The notes below the pieces were generated by a model. It searched no databases and was not told where the DNA came from. It saw only the letters and a list, made by a program, of their open reading frames with translations. This document shows, one piece after another, positions 1-12,625 of a stretch of 64,000 nucleotides of DNA; the first letter of the stretch is position 1, and every line of letters begins with the position of its first letter. A program made the translations under genes and the position numbers. The DNA comes from Clavelina lepadiformis. Lineage: Eukaryota; Chordata; Ascidiacea; Aplousobranchia; Clavelinidae. The stretch spans positions 7,385,501-7,449,500 of the forward strand of contig NC_135245.1 in the NCBI RefSeq assembly GCF_947623445.1. Reading direction: 5' to 3'.

Positions 1-448
1 GCTGGCCAGCCAGTTTAATGTGATATCCTGTGGAGCGAATCTTTGTCCCTTTAGGGTAAAAGCGAAAAGGTATTCAGATAACGTTATTTGTGCTTCGTAT
101 TATTGTACTTTGCCAATGCTTAGGTTGTACCGTATCATGTGCTTTTAATTTTTAAAGTGATACACTAAAAGTGTGTTAAGTTGAGTTTTGTTATTTGAGA
201 TTTATCTACACATGGGAGAATTTCCTGATATTAAACCGTTTTGGATACCTCCTTAAAACATTTTTAGATCTGCCAGTGTGTCACAGTATGTCAAATTGCG
301 AACACTTCAACCATAATTATCAATGACAAAATTGAAATTTAATTTTAGTAACAATTCCTTAATCACTTAACATTATTGAAAATTTCTGAGTTCGTTATGT
401 TTAATGACATTTCTTCTTTGGTTTAAGGTTAGCTTATTTTAGCACTTG

Positions 449-573
449 CCTCACAAGCTAGTATACAGGTACTCCTAAAAAATTTGTGCCAATACTTTGA
501 TAACACAGTAGTAGACTAGTAGACCACAGTAGTAGTAAATTTTTTAGGAGTACCTGTATACTAGCTTGTGAGG
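449..573. repeat. Perfect 37-bp inverted repeat (hairpin / MITE-like)
   Basis: The left arm (449-485) begins CCTCACAAGCTAGTATAC and the right arm (537-573) is its exact reverse complement over 37 of 37 bases. They are separated by a 51-base spacer containing repeated AGTAGTAG-like triplets. I see no target-site duplication. Perfect arms imply a recent insertion, gene conversion or a functional hairpin; the mechanism is unknown. Confidence 0.9.
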
Positions 574-742
574 CTGTCAGTTATAAGGATCACTTGAAAT
601 AATTCATAGCAACATCAAATACGTGAACAAAAAATATGTTTTTATAACATAACTGCAACCAAACATAACCAATTTTATTATATGTGTGATACCAGCAAGT
701 AGCAACATAAAGTTTGCTCACATTTAAATAATATGTACCATA

Positions 743-826
743 TCAAACTAGACCAAGACCAACCTTTGCAGTGTTAGCACTTGAACCCTGGAATTTTAAT
801 TTCCCATATTGGAGAATATTTGAGGG
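743..826 (-). CDS. Candidate terminal exon of an unrecognised minus-strand gene
   Basis: On the minus strand an acceptor (GTTGCAG) at 827 is followed by 27 sense codons and TGA. In phase 0 it continues the candidate exon at 1017-1076, giving a 47-residue tail rich in S, K and G. No family is recognised. It is short and could be chance; the only support is splice signals and phase agreement. Confidence 0.2.
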   Translation of the reverse strand, partial: PSNILQYGKLKFQGSSANTAKVGLGLV

Positions 827-1016
827 CTGCAACTCCATGTGGGATCCGTTCATAAAACTTACCTTCAAATTACCACATTAATGAGAATACCCATACATTT
901 TAAAACTTTTACATTTTATTACACTTAGCGTATGCAGTAAATGGTATGCCAACAACATTAACAAATATATATTTAAGAAATAATGTTTAACTTGCAAAAA
1001 AATTTCATTGCTTTAC

Positions 1017-1076
1017 CTGAGAAACTGACTGATCAGACTTCTTGCTTTTAGATACCTGTCCAGGCAATTCTATTTC
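1017..1076 (-). CDS. Candidate 60-nt internal exon, minus strand
   Basis: On the minus strand the sequence TTTTTGTTAG precedes 20 open codons, which end in CAG followed by GTAAAG. The encoded peptide starts EIELPGQVSKSKK. Acceptor, donor and phase 0 are all consistent with the candidate terminal exon at 743-826. No upstream exon was found, and the fold-back transposon at 1331-2095 lies in between. Weak call. Confidence 0.22.
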
Positions 1077-1330
1077 CTAACAAAAATTTATTAACTCAAG
1101 TAAAATAAACTGCATTTTCTTTAAAATTCGAAACACTGTGGTTTTAATAAATAAAAAAGACGAGTTTATAAAGAATAAAACTAGTCACATACAGTAGAAG
1201 ACAATTTATTACCGCGTTTTTAAAAATAACAAACTGCAGCTAAATATATATTTATTTGTTAAAATCTTTTCGTATGTATGCAATTGGGAGGGGGGTCTTG
1301 GAAAACTAGGGCAACTTAGTTTATTTTTAA

Positions 1331-2095
1331 AGTGAGGTGCAAGTCCAAAAACAAGTTGGCTTTAATTCAAAGAGTAATGTTAGCATACTGGAGAAAGGAT
1401 TTGTACTAATATGTAGTGGTTAAGCAGTTATTGTCATAAACAGGTGCCAAACAAATCACAAATTCATCACTTAATTATGACAAACATGGCGGCTCTTGTA
1501 AAGTCACCATAACAGAATAGAGATGACTGAGATATTTGAATAAAGTATGAATAGAACGTTTTGTATGGCCAACAAGTAGATAGTAATAGGTATAATAAAA
1601 GTGTACTTCAGTGTATAACCAGAATATTGTGCATTAAATAAGCCTAAACTAAATTCCTTTCAGATACCGGTTAATGTAGATGTTAACTTACAGTACAGTA
1701 CAGTCTTGGCTGATGGCTTTAGTCTAGTCCGGTATCGGTAACTGATGTAAAAACAAAAATGTTTTGCCAGTTCATGTGCTGTCGTTTGTGACATTCCTAT
1801 GCTTAAAATAAACATTACATGCTACTAATCATCTACCTATGGATGAGTATTCCATACAAAACACGTTTTCTAGCTTACCACTACTACCATATCTAATACT
1901 AACTACAGTCAAGAAACATATTTTCCTTACATTGTGACGACATAATGACCAACTCTGTCATAACAGGAGGCCAAATTTGCGATACATTTTTGGTAATAAT
2001 TGCTTAACACTACACATTGTTAAAATCCTTTCACCAGTATGTTTACTGACAATTATCATTTGATTTGATTCTTGCTTTTGGACTTGCCCCTCACC
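1331..2095. mobile_element. Fold-back DNA transposon family A, copy 1 (TTAA-flanked)
   Basis: Both ends are flanked by TTAA (1327-1330 and 2096-2099). The termini read AGTGAGGTGCAAGTCC on the left and GGTGAGGGGCAAGTCC on the reverse complement of the right. Inverted similarity continues for about 110 bp and, more diverged, for about 300 bp toward the centre, so the element is nearly a giant hairpin. There is no transposase frame. A second partial copy lies at 47985-48285. TTAA flanks suggest a piggyBac-like target, but the termini lack the usual CCC start, so the superfamily is open. Confidence 0.7.
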
Positions 2096-5000
2096 TTAAA
2101 ATCTTACAAATATCCCTAAATGCAAACTACGTTTTAGTCGTAATCTACCATGTTTGGTGTACCAACTTTCCTATGCGTCTTTATTGTGGCAAAATGCCAG
2201 TTTGGTCAAAGCTTTGTTTTCAGAAATAACTTTTGAGAAGGCCTACAGATAAGGGTGGTTTATGTTCCAAGAAATGTAGTGTTTTATGTTTGTTTATATA
2301 TGTGTTTTAAAAAAAACAATTAATTTTTATGGTGCATCTTTTACAAACTAAATTGCCAACATATTGATGAAATTCTATGAAATGGTGCTTGATGCAAATG
2401 AATCCATGATTTTTGCAAGTAAAAATTAACTTAATTTCGCCTTCTTATTAAGTAAACATAAGTTTCAAAGCTAAGTTTTATGGCTATTACCGTATATTGG
2501 ATGTAACACACAAGATTCAATAAAAATCTTAATAAGCATTCAAGGTGTCAAGGTAAACCTATTACACAACCTACAAAATTAAAAAGGCATTCTCACAGAT
2601 ATTTCCAACGGACAACATTCAGTAATTTTTCATCAGAATTACTCCTATTTTTTCATGAAAATCGATTGATAATAGTTATTACAACATGCAACAAAACAAT
2701 CTATAATAGTATAAGTCACATTGAAATGTGTTATCTTGGTAAATCCAAGAAGTAATTGACAATATGACAAAAACTGTTCAAGTACTATTATGTTAGTTAA
2801 TTAAACTACTTTATGTACAATCATCTAAAAACTCAAATTCTGTTTTGAAAACCAAGCATCTGCATTACATAATAAAAAGTTGTTAAGTTTAGCATGTACT
2901 GTATTTCAGAGAAAAAGCAAACCATATCTATCACACCAGATATTATCCATATTATGGGCTTTATTAGTATCTTCCCACGTACAAAACAGAACTAACCTTT
3001 TGAACATTCATAGCATAATCCTAAGGCTTCAATGTGGTTTAAAAGCTACTGCAATTACATATAATTCACCATAATAAAATTTCTTTCGTATGGCATTTGA
3101 CACAGGATCAAATATGGCACATAATGTTTGTATTACAATGCAAAAACATACATATAATTCAAGAAATGCAAATTTTTTAAGACAATGTTAATAAACTAAC
3201 TATTTTACAAAAATCGCTAAGATATGGTATGTTTCGTATGTTAGGTTATGATGATGTATACTATATAAAACACTTAAATGCATACAAATTTATAAAGCCA
3301 GTGAGTTAAATATTTCTGCTATATTGCCTATAAAAATCTGAGCAAGTTGTATGCTCTCAGACTGTATATTTTTAATTATATGAAATGACTATCTTAATAC
3401 TGCATCGTCTTAGATGAGTCAAATATTACATATGTGTAGTACAAATTTTGCTTGAGTTAGTGAGCCATAAAAATTTGCCTTTAAAATATCATATCAAATA
3501 AAACCAAGTAGTTAACACAAGAGACAACAACTTCCACAAATTTTTATAAATCACAATATATATAACAATAATTATTCAAAAAATATGTAATTTTTCTTTT
3601 CAGAAATTTCAATGATAAATAGCAAGAAAAAAGAATTCTAAATGTTTATACAATTTGGGTTTTACCATTTACTGATGTATTGATCAGTCTTCAGTTCTCT
3701 CCACTTCACACAAAGACAGGGCTCTGCAAACATACAAAACAAACAGTGTACTATATTGACATTTTAGTCTGAAAAAGTCTGCAAAAGTCTTTAGTCTGCA
3801 TTTTAGTCTGCAAATATGCATCTCTAAGTGCAATTACAACCACTCCATGAAAAAGCTACACTTGCATACTACAAAAATTCTATAAATTCTAATGCCAAAG
3901 GATAAGCACACACTGCGCAAATTGTTTAATAAAAGTATTAAATTTTACATATGAAGAAATTCAATTCTTGTCCAAAACAATAGCTCAAAAAATCTCCATT
4001 TAAGTCATGTAGACTAAGTGAGCTCTAGTATTATTATTTATGAAAACTGGAATTTTAAACATGTATTCACTAGAAAAGCAAAGTTCAGAAATTTTTGTTC
4101 GCTTAATTTCGACGTTGACCATCAAGCTTGCTTGTTAGACATCAAAGAGTATTATATATAATCAAGTTGGGTATAAAATATGCAAGTGAGGTTGCATATA
4201 AATATGCGCAACACATTTATAATAAACTAAAACTGTTATTAGCCTATCATTCACCTAACAAACTATTAACATACACTCACTGAACAGTGAGTAAAGTCTC
4301 ACCGACTTGTTTTGATATGTTTTATATGATTGCTGATAATAATTATTAACTACCAACAAGATTTCTGACAAGCAAACAAAGCTTGATATCACGTTTTGCG
4401 CATAAATATCAAATATTATCAAACTATATCAAATAAGGTATATTATAATTATTTATGGTTTAAGAGAAGACTTAATAACAGGTTACACCAAAAACACAAC
4501 TAGGATGGCAACGGAAGAAAGAAATAAGTTTCTATGCTTTTAGCCGTGTGACCTTAAGCGTTGTTACTGGTCTGCATGGGACCCCAGTGTTACTGGCCTT
4601 ATTGTCAACTAAGCTTCCTAATTCTCCACCTTTTTTATTTTATTCTAGAAGCAATTGAAAAACCTGGAATTTCTGAAGGGGACACACCAATAACTGTTTA
4701 TTTATTACTAATTATTGTACTTTCTTAATTAAAAGCCACCCTCAATTAGAAGTCACAACGAACGATGCTAAAGAAATACTCTATTAAAAGTTGTCAATTA
4801 GACAAAGTTGAATGCCCGCAGCATACTGAATTGGAAGCATGAAAACGATCTTTCAACAAGAGACTTGAAATGTGATTGGTCTCTTACAGGAAGCGTCTCC
4901 TGATTAAACAGGTTTAGCAGCACAATAAAAGAGTTCAATCGTTTGCTGATTTGATTAAAAAATAAATGATGCCCTCCACTAGAAGCTGTGCAAAATAAGC

Positions 5001-5774
5001 AAAAATATAAAAAAAGTAGTCGTGGCTTCTATTCGAAAAAATACGGTATTGTATGTCATAGATATACTGACTTATACATAACACCTGTAATTGAGAATCG
5101 TAGCTTGTAAGCACCAATAATGCTCATTGCTCAGCTCATTTTGCTGTACTGTTCTCTATTTCATTGATATATGGTCTAACATCCCAAATTGGGCGCACAG
5201 AGGTTTTCCCCAAAAAATGTGCAGCGGTCATTATAAAAACAAACAAAAAGAATTATCATGTTCATATCCTTTTGTTCATCTATCTTTCATTTAACCGCAC
5301 GCTAAAGATGCGCTCACTGCATACAGTCTGACCTTATCCGAACGTATTTTTTCATGCTATTGATTTTAGGCCAATAACATGTTTCGCATTGTTTGTCTGA
5401 AGTCTGTTGTGGCATGTTCGATGCTGGTAAATTTGAAAAAGTTTTCATGTCAACTACTAGTGGAGGGATTTAGTCTTCGGTCATTTGTAAAACATTTTTA
5501 AATCTTCTGCAGAGTTAGAAGCAATAACATGTACTTGGATTTGGTACGCATTTTACAGTTTGTACAGAAAAAACGTAGGTTATGTGAGTGGTCTTGAGGT
5601 GACTCTTTGTGTTTTAGTACTGGTTATTCGACGTGACTACACTTTTTTCCTTCTGTGTCTTTTAAGATGTAAACCTTTGTTTTATGTGTTAAATATGAAT
5701 CTAAAAGCAGTTTACTTCCATCCATGTCTAGTACAAAAACCTAATAATGTGGACTCACTAAACAAGGAAATAAA
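2096..5774. other. Long AT-rich intergenic stretch
   Basis: No convincing gene. ORFs here are short and of random composition. The only structured item is a weak minus-strand terminal-exon candidate at 3684-3723: acceptor TTTGCAG, 13 codons ending in VERTED, then TGA, incoming phase 2. I could not connect it to upstream exons. Confidence 0.5.
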
Positions 5775-5996
5775 ATGGCACATGTTGGACAAGGACTTGT
5801 TTTAGAATCTGTCCTTGACCATATGCCAAAAGATATTGATTTCTTCTCTATCTGCAACATTATCAGTGGTCCCTTGAGAGTAGAACTGCTGAAAGGGAGC
5901 AAGTGGCACATTCAAAAGTTTGCTGCGGTGAAACATGTGTTCAATGACATCAACTCTAGAGATAGAAGAGAGTTGGCAACGAAAGTTTTAATGTGA
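5775..5996 (+). CDS. Hypothetical small protein, 73 aa
   Basis: An ATG-initiated frame of 73 codons with more balanced codon use than its surroundings. The protein is mixed charged/hydrophobic (DFFSICNIISGPLRVELL, then a basic tail HIQKFAAVKHVF). It has no signal peptide or clear membrane segment, and no family is recognised. An overlapping frame upstream (5560-5805) could instead belong to a preceding exon. It may be a short gene, the last exon of a longer gene or a fossil fragment. Confidence 0.3.
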   Translation: MAHVGQGLVLESVLDHMPKDIDFFSICNIISGPLRVELLKGSKWHIQKFAAVKHVFNDINSRDRRELATKVLM

Positions 5997-8206
5997 ATTA
6001 ATCCTATTGCTTGTGTGTTGTTGCTTACTTGTTTTCCTTGTAACGTTTTGTAGCAATCAACTATTCTTATTGCTATTTAATATTGACGATTTAATTTTTT
6101 CTGAGAACGTGTTGTGGCTCACATATTTTTGCCGTCAAAAATATCGCCTTAGTCCATTGTTGTAATCCATTTTATTAGGTTAAGCAACACAATTCAACAA
6201 CATTGTGGGGCTCATGAATAAAGTCGTTCGATACAGAATAAATTGAAAAAGGCCAAAGGGCAAGAAATCCAAAGAGGCAGATAACTGACTTTGATATTAA
6301 CGGGAACACCATTCTATTGTTGGCAGACAATCCTATTTGCAATATTTACAATTTACCTTCACCAAACACGAGACATATTATTAAGGAAAAGTAGTGATTC
6401 TTAATTTGAACCAGAAGTGACATTACAACTAAATAGCATTAGGCCTACGAGGTAATAAACAAGGATAGTTTCAGATTTCCAGAGTGAACTTTCTGAGCTA
6501 CTTAGGCGCCGAGAATAGTCACAAATTACTGTTGCATGTTATTGTATTTAGTTGTGCGTCGTCTGTTTTGTTTATTTAGCATGTCCTTAGTGAAACAAAG
6601 CGAGTGAATCAAGTTTGTTAACATCTATACTCATAGCATGTATTTGCGGATCATTGTGACCTGTTTGATATTTTTGGCCCGCAATAAAAACTCAGTGCAA
6701 ATTGCTAATTACACGAAAAGTAACTGCTGTTATTTAAAACTGTTATTATTAACAGGTGTAGGTAGGTAGGCTTACCACCTTTCACACAAGCATGACGTAT
6801 TTCAAGTTGAAGCAAACGTTCAATTACAAGTATACTATAGTTTTCACCAGGCATAATAATCATAAAATATAAAACACAGCTGGTGAAAACAGAACTTTTT
6901 TGTATGCCGACGTTGCATTAACCCATTCGGGTTAACTTCATCAGGGCAATGGGAATAAAATTTGAATTTGGCAAAAACAGGCCTATATAAAATAACAATA
7001 ACATAAATAGGTTACAAATTTGCCGCCACATTGATGTGTCATAATCGTTCCTAGGTAATTCGGAAAATTTGTAACCTATAGCAATTGTTATTTTGAGCAT
7101 GGAGTTTGACTTTATTTGGTTTAGAAGCCAGCTACCACCTAACCGTAGTTATTAGTATGTATAACATTTACCTAAGGTAAACAAGAAATGGTGAAAAATA
7201 GCTTCGAAAGCACGATTTTTTCCGCTGAACTAGAGGCAGTCAAAACATTCTAAAACATATTCAATAATTCTGACAAGCTGGTTAAGTTAGGCTTTTGTTC
7301 TTTATCGTTGGCAACAACAACGCTAACGTCACAAATTTGAAACAAATCGAGATTTGTATCATACAAGGGACTTTCCCTAATGCGTTCACCTCTTTGACAG
7401 CTGCAGTCAGGTCATGCTATGGAACGGAATGGAACATAAATTTTCCACATTCCATATCCTGCAAAACCTTCTATTCCATACTAAAAATCTTCAGTTTCAA
7501 ACTTTGTATTATACCGTAGAATATTAAAATCCTGCAATGGAAACTTGGTTTTGACGTTATTTATATCGTGCATGAACGTTTCTTCAGTAAGCAGGTCCTT
7601 CGGGCTGCAGAAAGTATCACTCCAAATCGAATCTGATAACTTTTCTAATTTTGACGGCTCTGATATCTGTCTCGTCTAAACATTTCGTCATTTGTTCGTT
7701 CAATCATTTAATTTTTTCTTTTGGTTAAAATATTTTTAATGTTGAAGAATTCTCTTCAAATATTTTTAAAATTAATTGATTTAGGCCTACTTTTAAATAT
7801 ATATGTTTTACATATTTTTTAACTTACTGCTTAACTGTTGGACAAATCTACAGTTAAAGTCACATACCAGACTGCCCACTGCCGTATCATCTTGATTTAA
7901 CCTTCCATCGTTGTTCACACGAAACACAAAAAGCCATTTTTTTGGCAAGTCATTTCACAAATAACATGAAAACGTGTTAAGTTTCGTGCGCTTAACATAA
8001 GCCACAAAAATATACCAAAGCACATCATGTTTTGTTTTTGTTCCAAAAGTGTTTCATCACGGGTAACTTCCTTTGGCAAGTAATACAATCCAATTTAACG
8101 TAGCCTATAATCAACGTATTGAAAAAAATCTTTGGCATTATCATATTGCAATAAAACTTGAAAAGAAGAGAATAAACTGACACCATATACTTGACAGCTT
8201 TTAGTT
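5997..8206. other. Intergenic, with one imperfect hairpin at 6988-7096
   Basis: No gene seen. 6988-7022 (AATAACAATAACATAAATAG, then GTTACAAATTT) is repeated inverted at 7066-7096 (AAATTTGTAACCTATAGCAA, then TTGTTATTTT), with a spacer of about 43 bases. This looks like an old small MITE or palindrome. A shorter inverted pair around 6839-6892 reads GTTTTCACCAG and CTGGTGAAAAC. Confidence 0.5.
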
Positions 8207-10129
8207 TTATTTTAATCGTTTGTTGATGCGTTGGAATACAAGATCTAGCGTTTGCTTAACAGCAGGGTATACATTGCATCCAAATTTCACCGAGCATTCA
8301 AAATAATGACAAGACCAACTTTTACGTACCACATGCAATACCTTGTTTGCTGAAGTAGCCCGTTTGTGCAAAAATGGTTTCATATCTATTTGGAAATTTT
8401 GATAACTTGTGCACTTTTGAATTGGTATTTGACTAGAACAGAACTGTGAAGAACAGAGATCCATTTTATTACCAACCACAGTGATTAGGGGCGTTTTTTT
8501 CTTCGCGCAGGGTAAAGAATACCTACAGTTAAGTAGGCCTATATTGGTTGAATTTAACGTAGTAATAGGCGCAGCAGCCTGGGCTACTGACGTTGAAAGT
8601 AAGCCAAGAAATCCTTTTTTCATGGTTGACGTGGACTGCACAGAAGCGTCGCTTTCCATGCAATAAAATTTCTTTTTTTTAAATGTTGTTCCCCAGCTTG
8701 AAGATCCGTGGTGTTTTATGATGTCGTTGCTTGCATTGAGAAAAAGTTCGCTTCGCGGATTGGGATGATGCATCTTACTTTTGGTCCAGCGGAAAGAAGT
8801 TTTATGTTCTGCCGTACTGCTTTGTGTTTGTGGTAAGTCACAAAATGACTAAAAAATTATTAAGTAAACAGTTAAATATGACTCTCAAGGTATATAACAG
8901 CACGAAACATGACAGGACTTAAGTTGTATAGCCAACATTCAGCAATAAGATATCTTAGTCTTTATTAATCTTTATAAATTAAGATATACCTTTAAAATGC
9001 TATACAGTATACAGTATCACTCAAACTAGGTCACGACACAAGTTAAAGGTTTAGATCTGTATTTAAAACTTACGAAAGGTCAAACTTTTTAATAATGATC
9101 GTTAGATCGACTATGAACTCAAAATGTCGAACTGAAACCATAAATGTTAAAACCGGATGTTTTCAAGAAGCACAACAGGAACTAGAACCAAATATAAACT
9201 ACAGTAAATAGAAATTTTCTGAACCGAAATCACCACTGAAACAAAACAAAAATTCCAAACCGAAGTCTAGCTTTTTTCGTCGGTTACCTATTCGGTTAAA
9301 TGTTGTAACTTTACCAAAAAGTTTTTGCAAACGTATTTCAACCTTTTACCAACTATATCCTAGCTTACTTATTATAAATTTAAAAAATCCTAAAATAAAA
9401 CATTGGTATTTCCAACAAAACTCCCAGAGCTACAATATCATTAGGGTTGTGGTACCATCTTGTATGGTATATCATCCTGAATACGTTTGTAACTTGTGAT
9501 AACTTCAAAATTTCGTGCGAAAGTTCAGACTTTAAGTCAGATGAAAAAGTAAAACTCTTCATTTCACTAACCTCTAAAACGTCTTGTCTAAATTGTTGAA
9601 TGTATTCAAAAGAACTTCGCTGTGTGATATCATACAAAAGAATGTAAGCATCAGCAGATCGCACGCCTATTGCTTCGTTCTCATCCCATTCCTCAAAGGA
9701 ATTGCTTGGGAAACGAGATATATACGGAACATCGATTAAGGTTAAATCAAGCAAACATTCCGAAGGGAAACTCTCAGCATTAGGTTGTTTGTACATAACA
9801 CAGCACTTCGTTACAGGACAACGTTTTTTGTCAGGTTTCATCACGCAAGCTTTGATTGAGCAAGTATCATAGTTTGGCCTTTTATCAGAGTACTTGCTTG
9901 CCTGAAGTTCATTTTTAAATTGCTTATACAAATTAAACTCTTTGCTCAAATCCTCTTTGTCAGTTTTCAAGCAATCCGACGATACAGCGTTTAAATTTCT
10001 GTGACGTGTGTTTGTGTTACTTGTAGATTTTTTGCCAGCGACATACTCATTTGTTGCAAATCGTCGAATGAAAGATGTTTTTCCAACTTCTGGTGCTCCA
10101 ACAAAAGCAATTTTAATGTGCGGAATCAT
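8207..10129 (-). CDS. RASL10: RASL10-like Ras-family GTPase, two exons, 399 aa
   Basis: Exon 1 runs 10129-9572 and exon 2 runs 8848-8207 (donor GTTAGT, acceptor TTTTTTAG, phase 0). Residues 11-18 form the P-loop GAPEVGKT. The stretch ILLYDITQRSSFEYIQQFRQ, preceded by SFEEW, aligns with the RASL10A/B region around LQEW and LVYDI. Exon 2 supplies VVGNKMDL (G4) and WSCHYFECSVKFG (G5). RASL10 proteins are about 200 aa. This one has a Cys/Lys-rich insertion of roughly 90 residues between G1 and the DVP segment, and about 105 extra residues before G4. It ends in INKRLK without a CaaX box, unlike vertebrate RASL10. The exon 2 acceptor is the least certain point; a later in-frame AG would shorten the second insertion. 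Confidence 0.8.
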
Positions 10130-12625
10130 TTACTTATACTTTTAAAAGATTTCTGCTACTTTCACTACTACTTTCAACAGTTATTTCCAGGGGTTTTGAC
10201 TTAGGTATACTGCAAACGTTTTGTTTCGTATAAAGAAAACAATGAAGCATATAAGGTGTCCTAAAGTTTAAACCCTGTTCACAGACCACCCTTGCAATGT
10301 GCCAAATGCTTATTTATAAGAATTGTGTCGGGGAGCATTATTTTTGCTAGGGCTTAACGTTAAGAGATAATAGATCTATATTGATGAATTCGCATTACAC
10401 GAAAATTTACCAACATAAATTCATTTCTTAACCTCTATAGCTCATTATCGTCTTACTAACTATACTTATACAGTTTAAAAATCTTTTACGATGTAACGCC
10501 GTACGGTAGGATGTCTAAGCGATTTTACTTTTCTTTTTTCTTCTAAATTTCTCTAAATCTTATAGGTTTACAGATTCTATACCCGGGTTTTATAGACTGT
10601 CACTGCAAATTAGCTACTAAACCATCCTTTAAGCCAATACTTTAACATCTGCGCTACAAAGATACAGTTAGTTGGTAACATGAGCGTTTCGTGTAAAAGC
10701 ACCAGCAATCGATCAAACGATATCACGGTTGGCGATAAGTGAATTGAGTAAATTAGGCTCGCCGGCATTGCGCAATCAGCTAATTGGGGCTAAGCTGTTC
10801 AGAAGTTCTGAAAGTATCCCTTTTCAAGTACTGTATATTACTATAATAACAACGTTTTGTTAACGTCTATTATATCGGTAAAGATTGTATATTCAGAGAG
10901 TTCTTTTTTGCTTAGAATATAACCTATAACATGACAGATACCATAGAGTAAAACCTTAATCTTAAACTCTAATCTTTCACTTGAACAAACTAAAGCCTTA
11001 ATGTAGGCTAATTGTTATTTTTGAAACTTAACTGTCTGTGTTTTGCTTCTTCTTAAGCAGCAACATACTTCAAACGTTGCAATCTGCAACTGAAACAGTC
11101 ATTTTGAAAATATACCTCACTTGTCACCTAAGAAATGGAATGATATAAGTTAGATAGTTCTTGAATAAAGTTCGATAGAAGGCAATTATTACAGTCTCTA
11201 AAGCAACATGTGAATACAAATTATAGAAGGCCCATTTCTATACAGTTATGATTCAACATGCCATTGCCGTAAACTAAACAAATCAAGTATCAGAAAGTGT
11301 TCCTGGCTTTGGAGCAAAGTAGCCTACGGATCGAATCAGTTTCTTCTTAACCGATCCAAGTATCTAAAACAGTGCGCAGTCTGCCGGCAATTTGATTATC
11401 ACATTATCATTAAGACCAAAACTGTTTAAGGAGCTATAAGCAATAATAATATTGTGCTTTTTGCGCGTAGGCCTAAGCTGTGAATGATCACTAACCTTTT
11501 ATATGCCGTTTTCTCAAACCTAAAGGTACTGGGACTTTAGCAACTTTTATCAGATCGCTATAAACATTGCTACAACTAACATAATTTTAACATTGTTTTT
11601 TTGAGTAGGCCTACGTATATATATTTTTCTATTACACTCAAAAATAAATTTACATAGGCTTATACTGTATAATACTGGTATATATAAGATACTTTAGGTG
11701 CAGAATGAAGTTAAATATTAGTTTTTATGATTGTCTCAGACACTTTTGGAGGACGAAGCAAGTGTCGGAGCTTATGATTTGAACACCCACAAATTATGTG
11801 GAGTAGCAATCTGCTGCACCAGTGACTTCGATTACGTGGAGAAGGAAAAAAATTCATGCAGTCCGCTTCGCAAAAGGTCCAAAGTCGGATGAGGGTAAAC
11901 CTAATTTTTAGAAACAAGCTTTCAACACCAAGCTTCGTTGAAAAAAAATTATCTATGTGATATAGACGTGCTAATGAAAATGTTACATTCCAGGGCAAAA
12001 GTTTATAAGGATAATATAAAATATCACGTTTAGCAATATAATTATTCACATGAAGCAGTACGAGGTATGTCACAAAAGTAACGGGACTGGAAATGCTTTG
12101 ATTATGATTTACACCGGTAATCGAAAAAAGGTCTTGGTCAAATTGTTCGTAAAAGTTATTGTTCACCAAGTTGTAAAAGAAGCCAGGATGAAGATATATT
12201 GGAATTAGGAGCATCCCGAAATATGAATTCTTTACATAGATATAGGAAGCCAAAACAGCCTAGAGAGCCTCACCAATTTTAAGTGCTTTTACATACCCGA
12301 GCTTTTCTCCCAGATTTAGCCAACGCTAACTTTTTTGTGCAAACAAATAAAAAGTATATATAGCCTATGTTTTTGCCAGAAATTTCTTTTCACAGCAACT
12401 TAAAGGCTTTTGTTGCTCTGTAAAACTAACTGCCAATCAATAAAGCTAACAAGGTTGATTATTTTCATAGTTAGGTCAAGAAGCGAAAAGTCACTAAACG
12501 AGAACTAGGGAAAATGCCGTAACCTATATAACATGTAACAGCTAATCTACAAATACAGGGGGTAGAGTAAACAATTTATATGAATATGCGATAAAAATAT
12601 ATTTTTTCGCCTATCGGCAGAAAAT
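10130..12625. other. Intergenic DNA; one doubtful minus-strand ORF
   Basis: No supported gene. The longest frame (12253-11711, minus, 180 codons) is rich in F, Y, L and N, has no recognisable domain and looks like a chance frame in AT-rich DNA. No structured repeat was noticed. Confidence 0.5.

Noticed and set aside
7385-7480. GGAATGG/CCATTCC-like alternation
   Set aside because: Only a few imperfect units; not a satellite array.
9380-9571. Extension of RASL10 exon 1 to the in-frame stop at 9380
   Set aside because: The frame after residue 186 loses similarity exactly at a good GTTAGT donor; G4 and G5 lie in the downstream exon.
11711-12253. Minus-strand ORF of 180 codons
   Set aside because: F/Y/L/N-rich composition as expected by chance in AT-rich DNA; no domain and no splice support.
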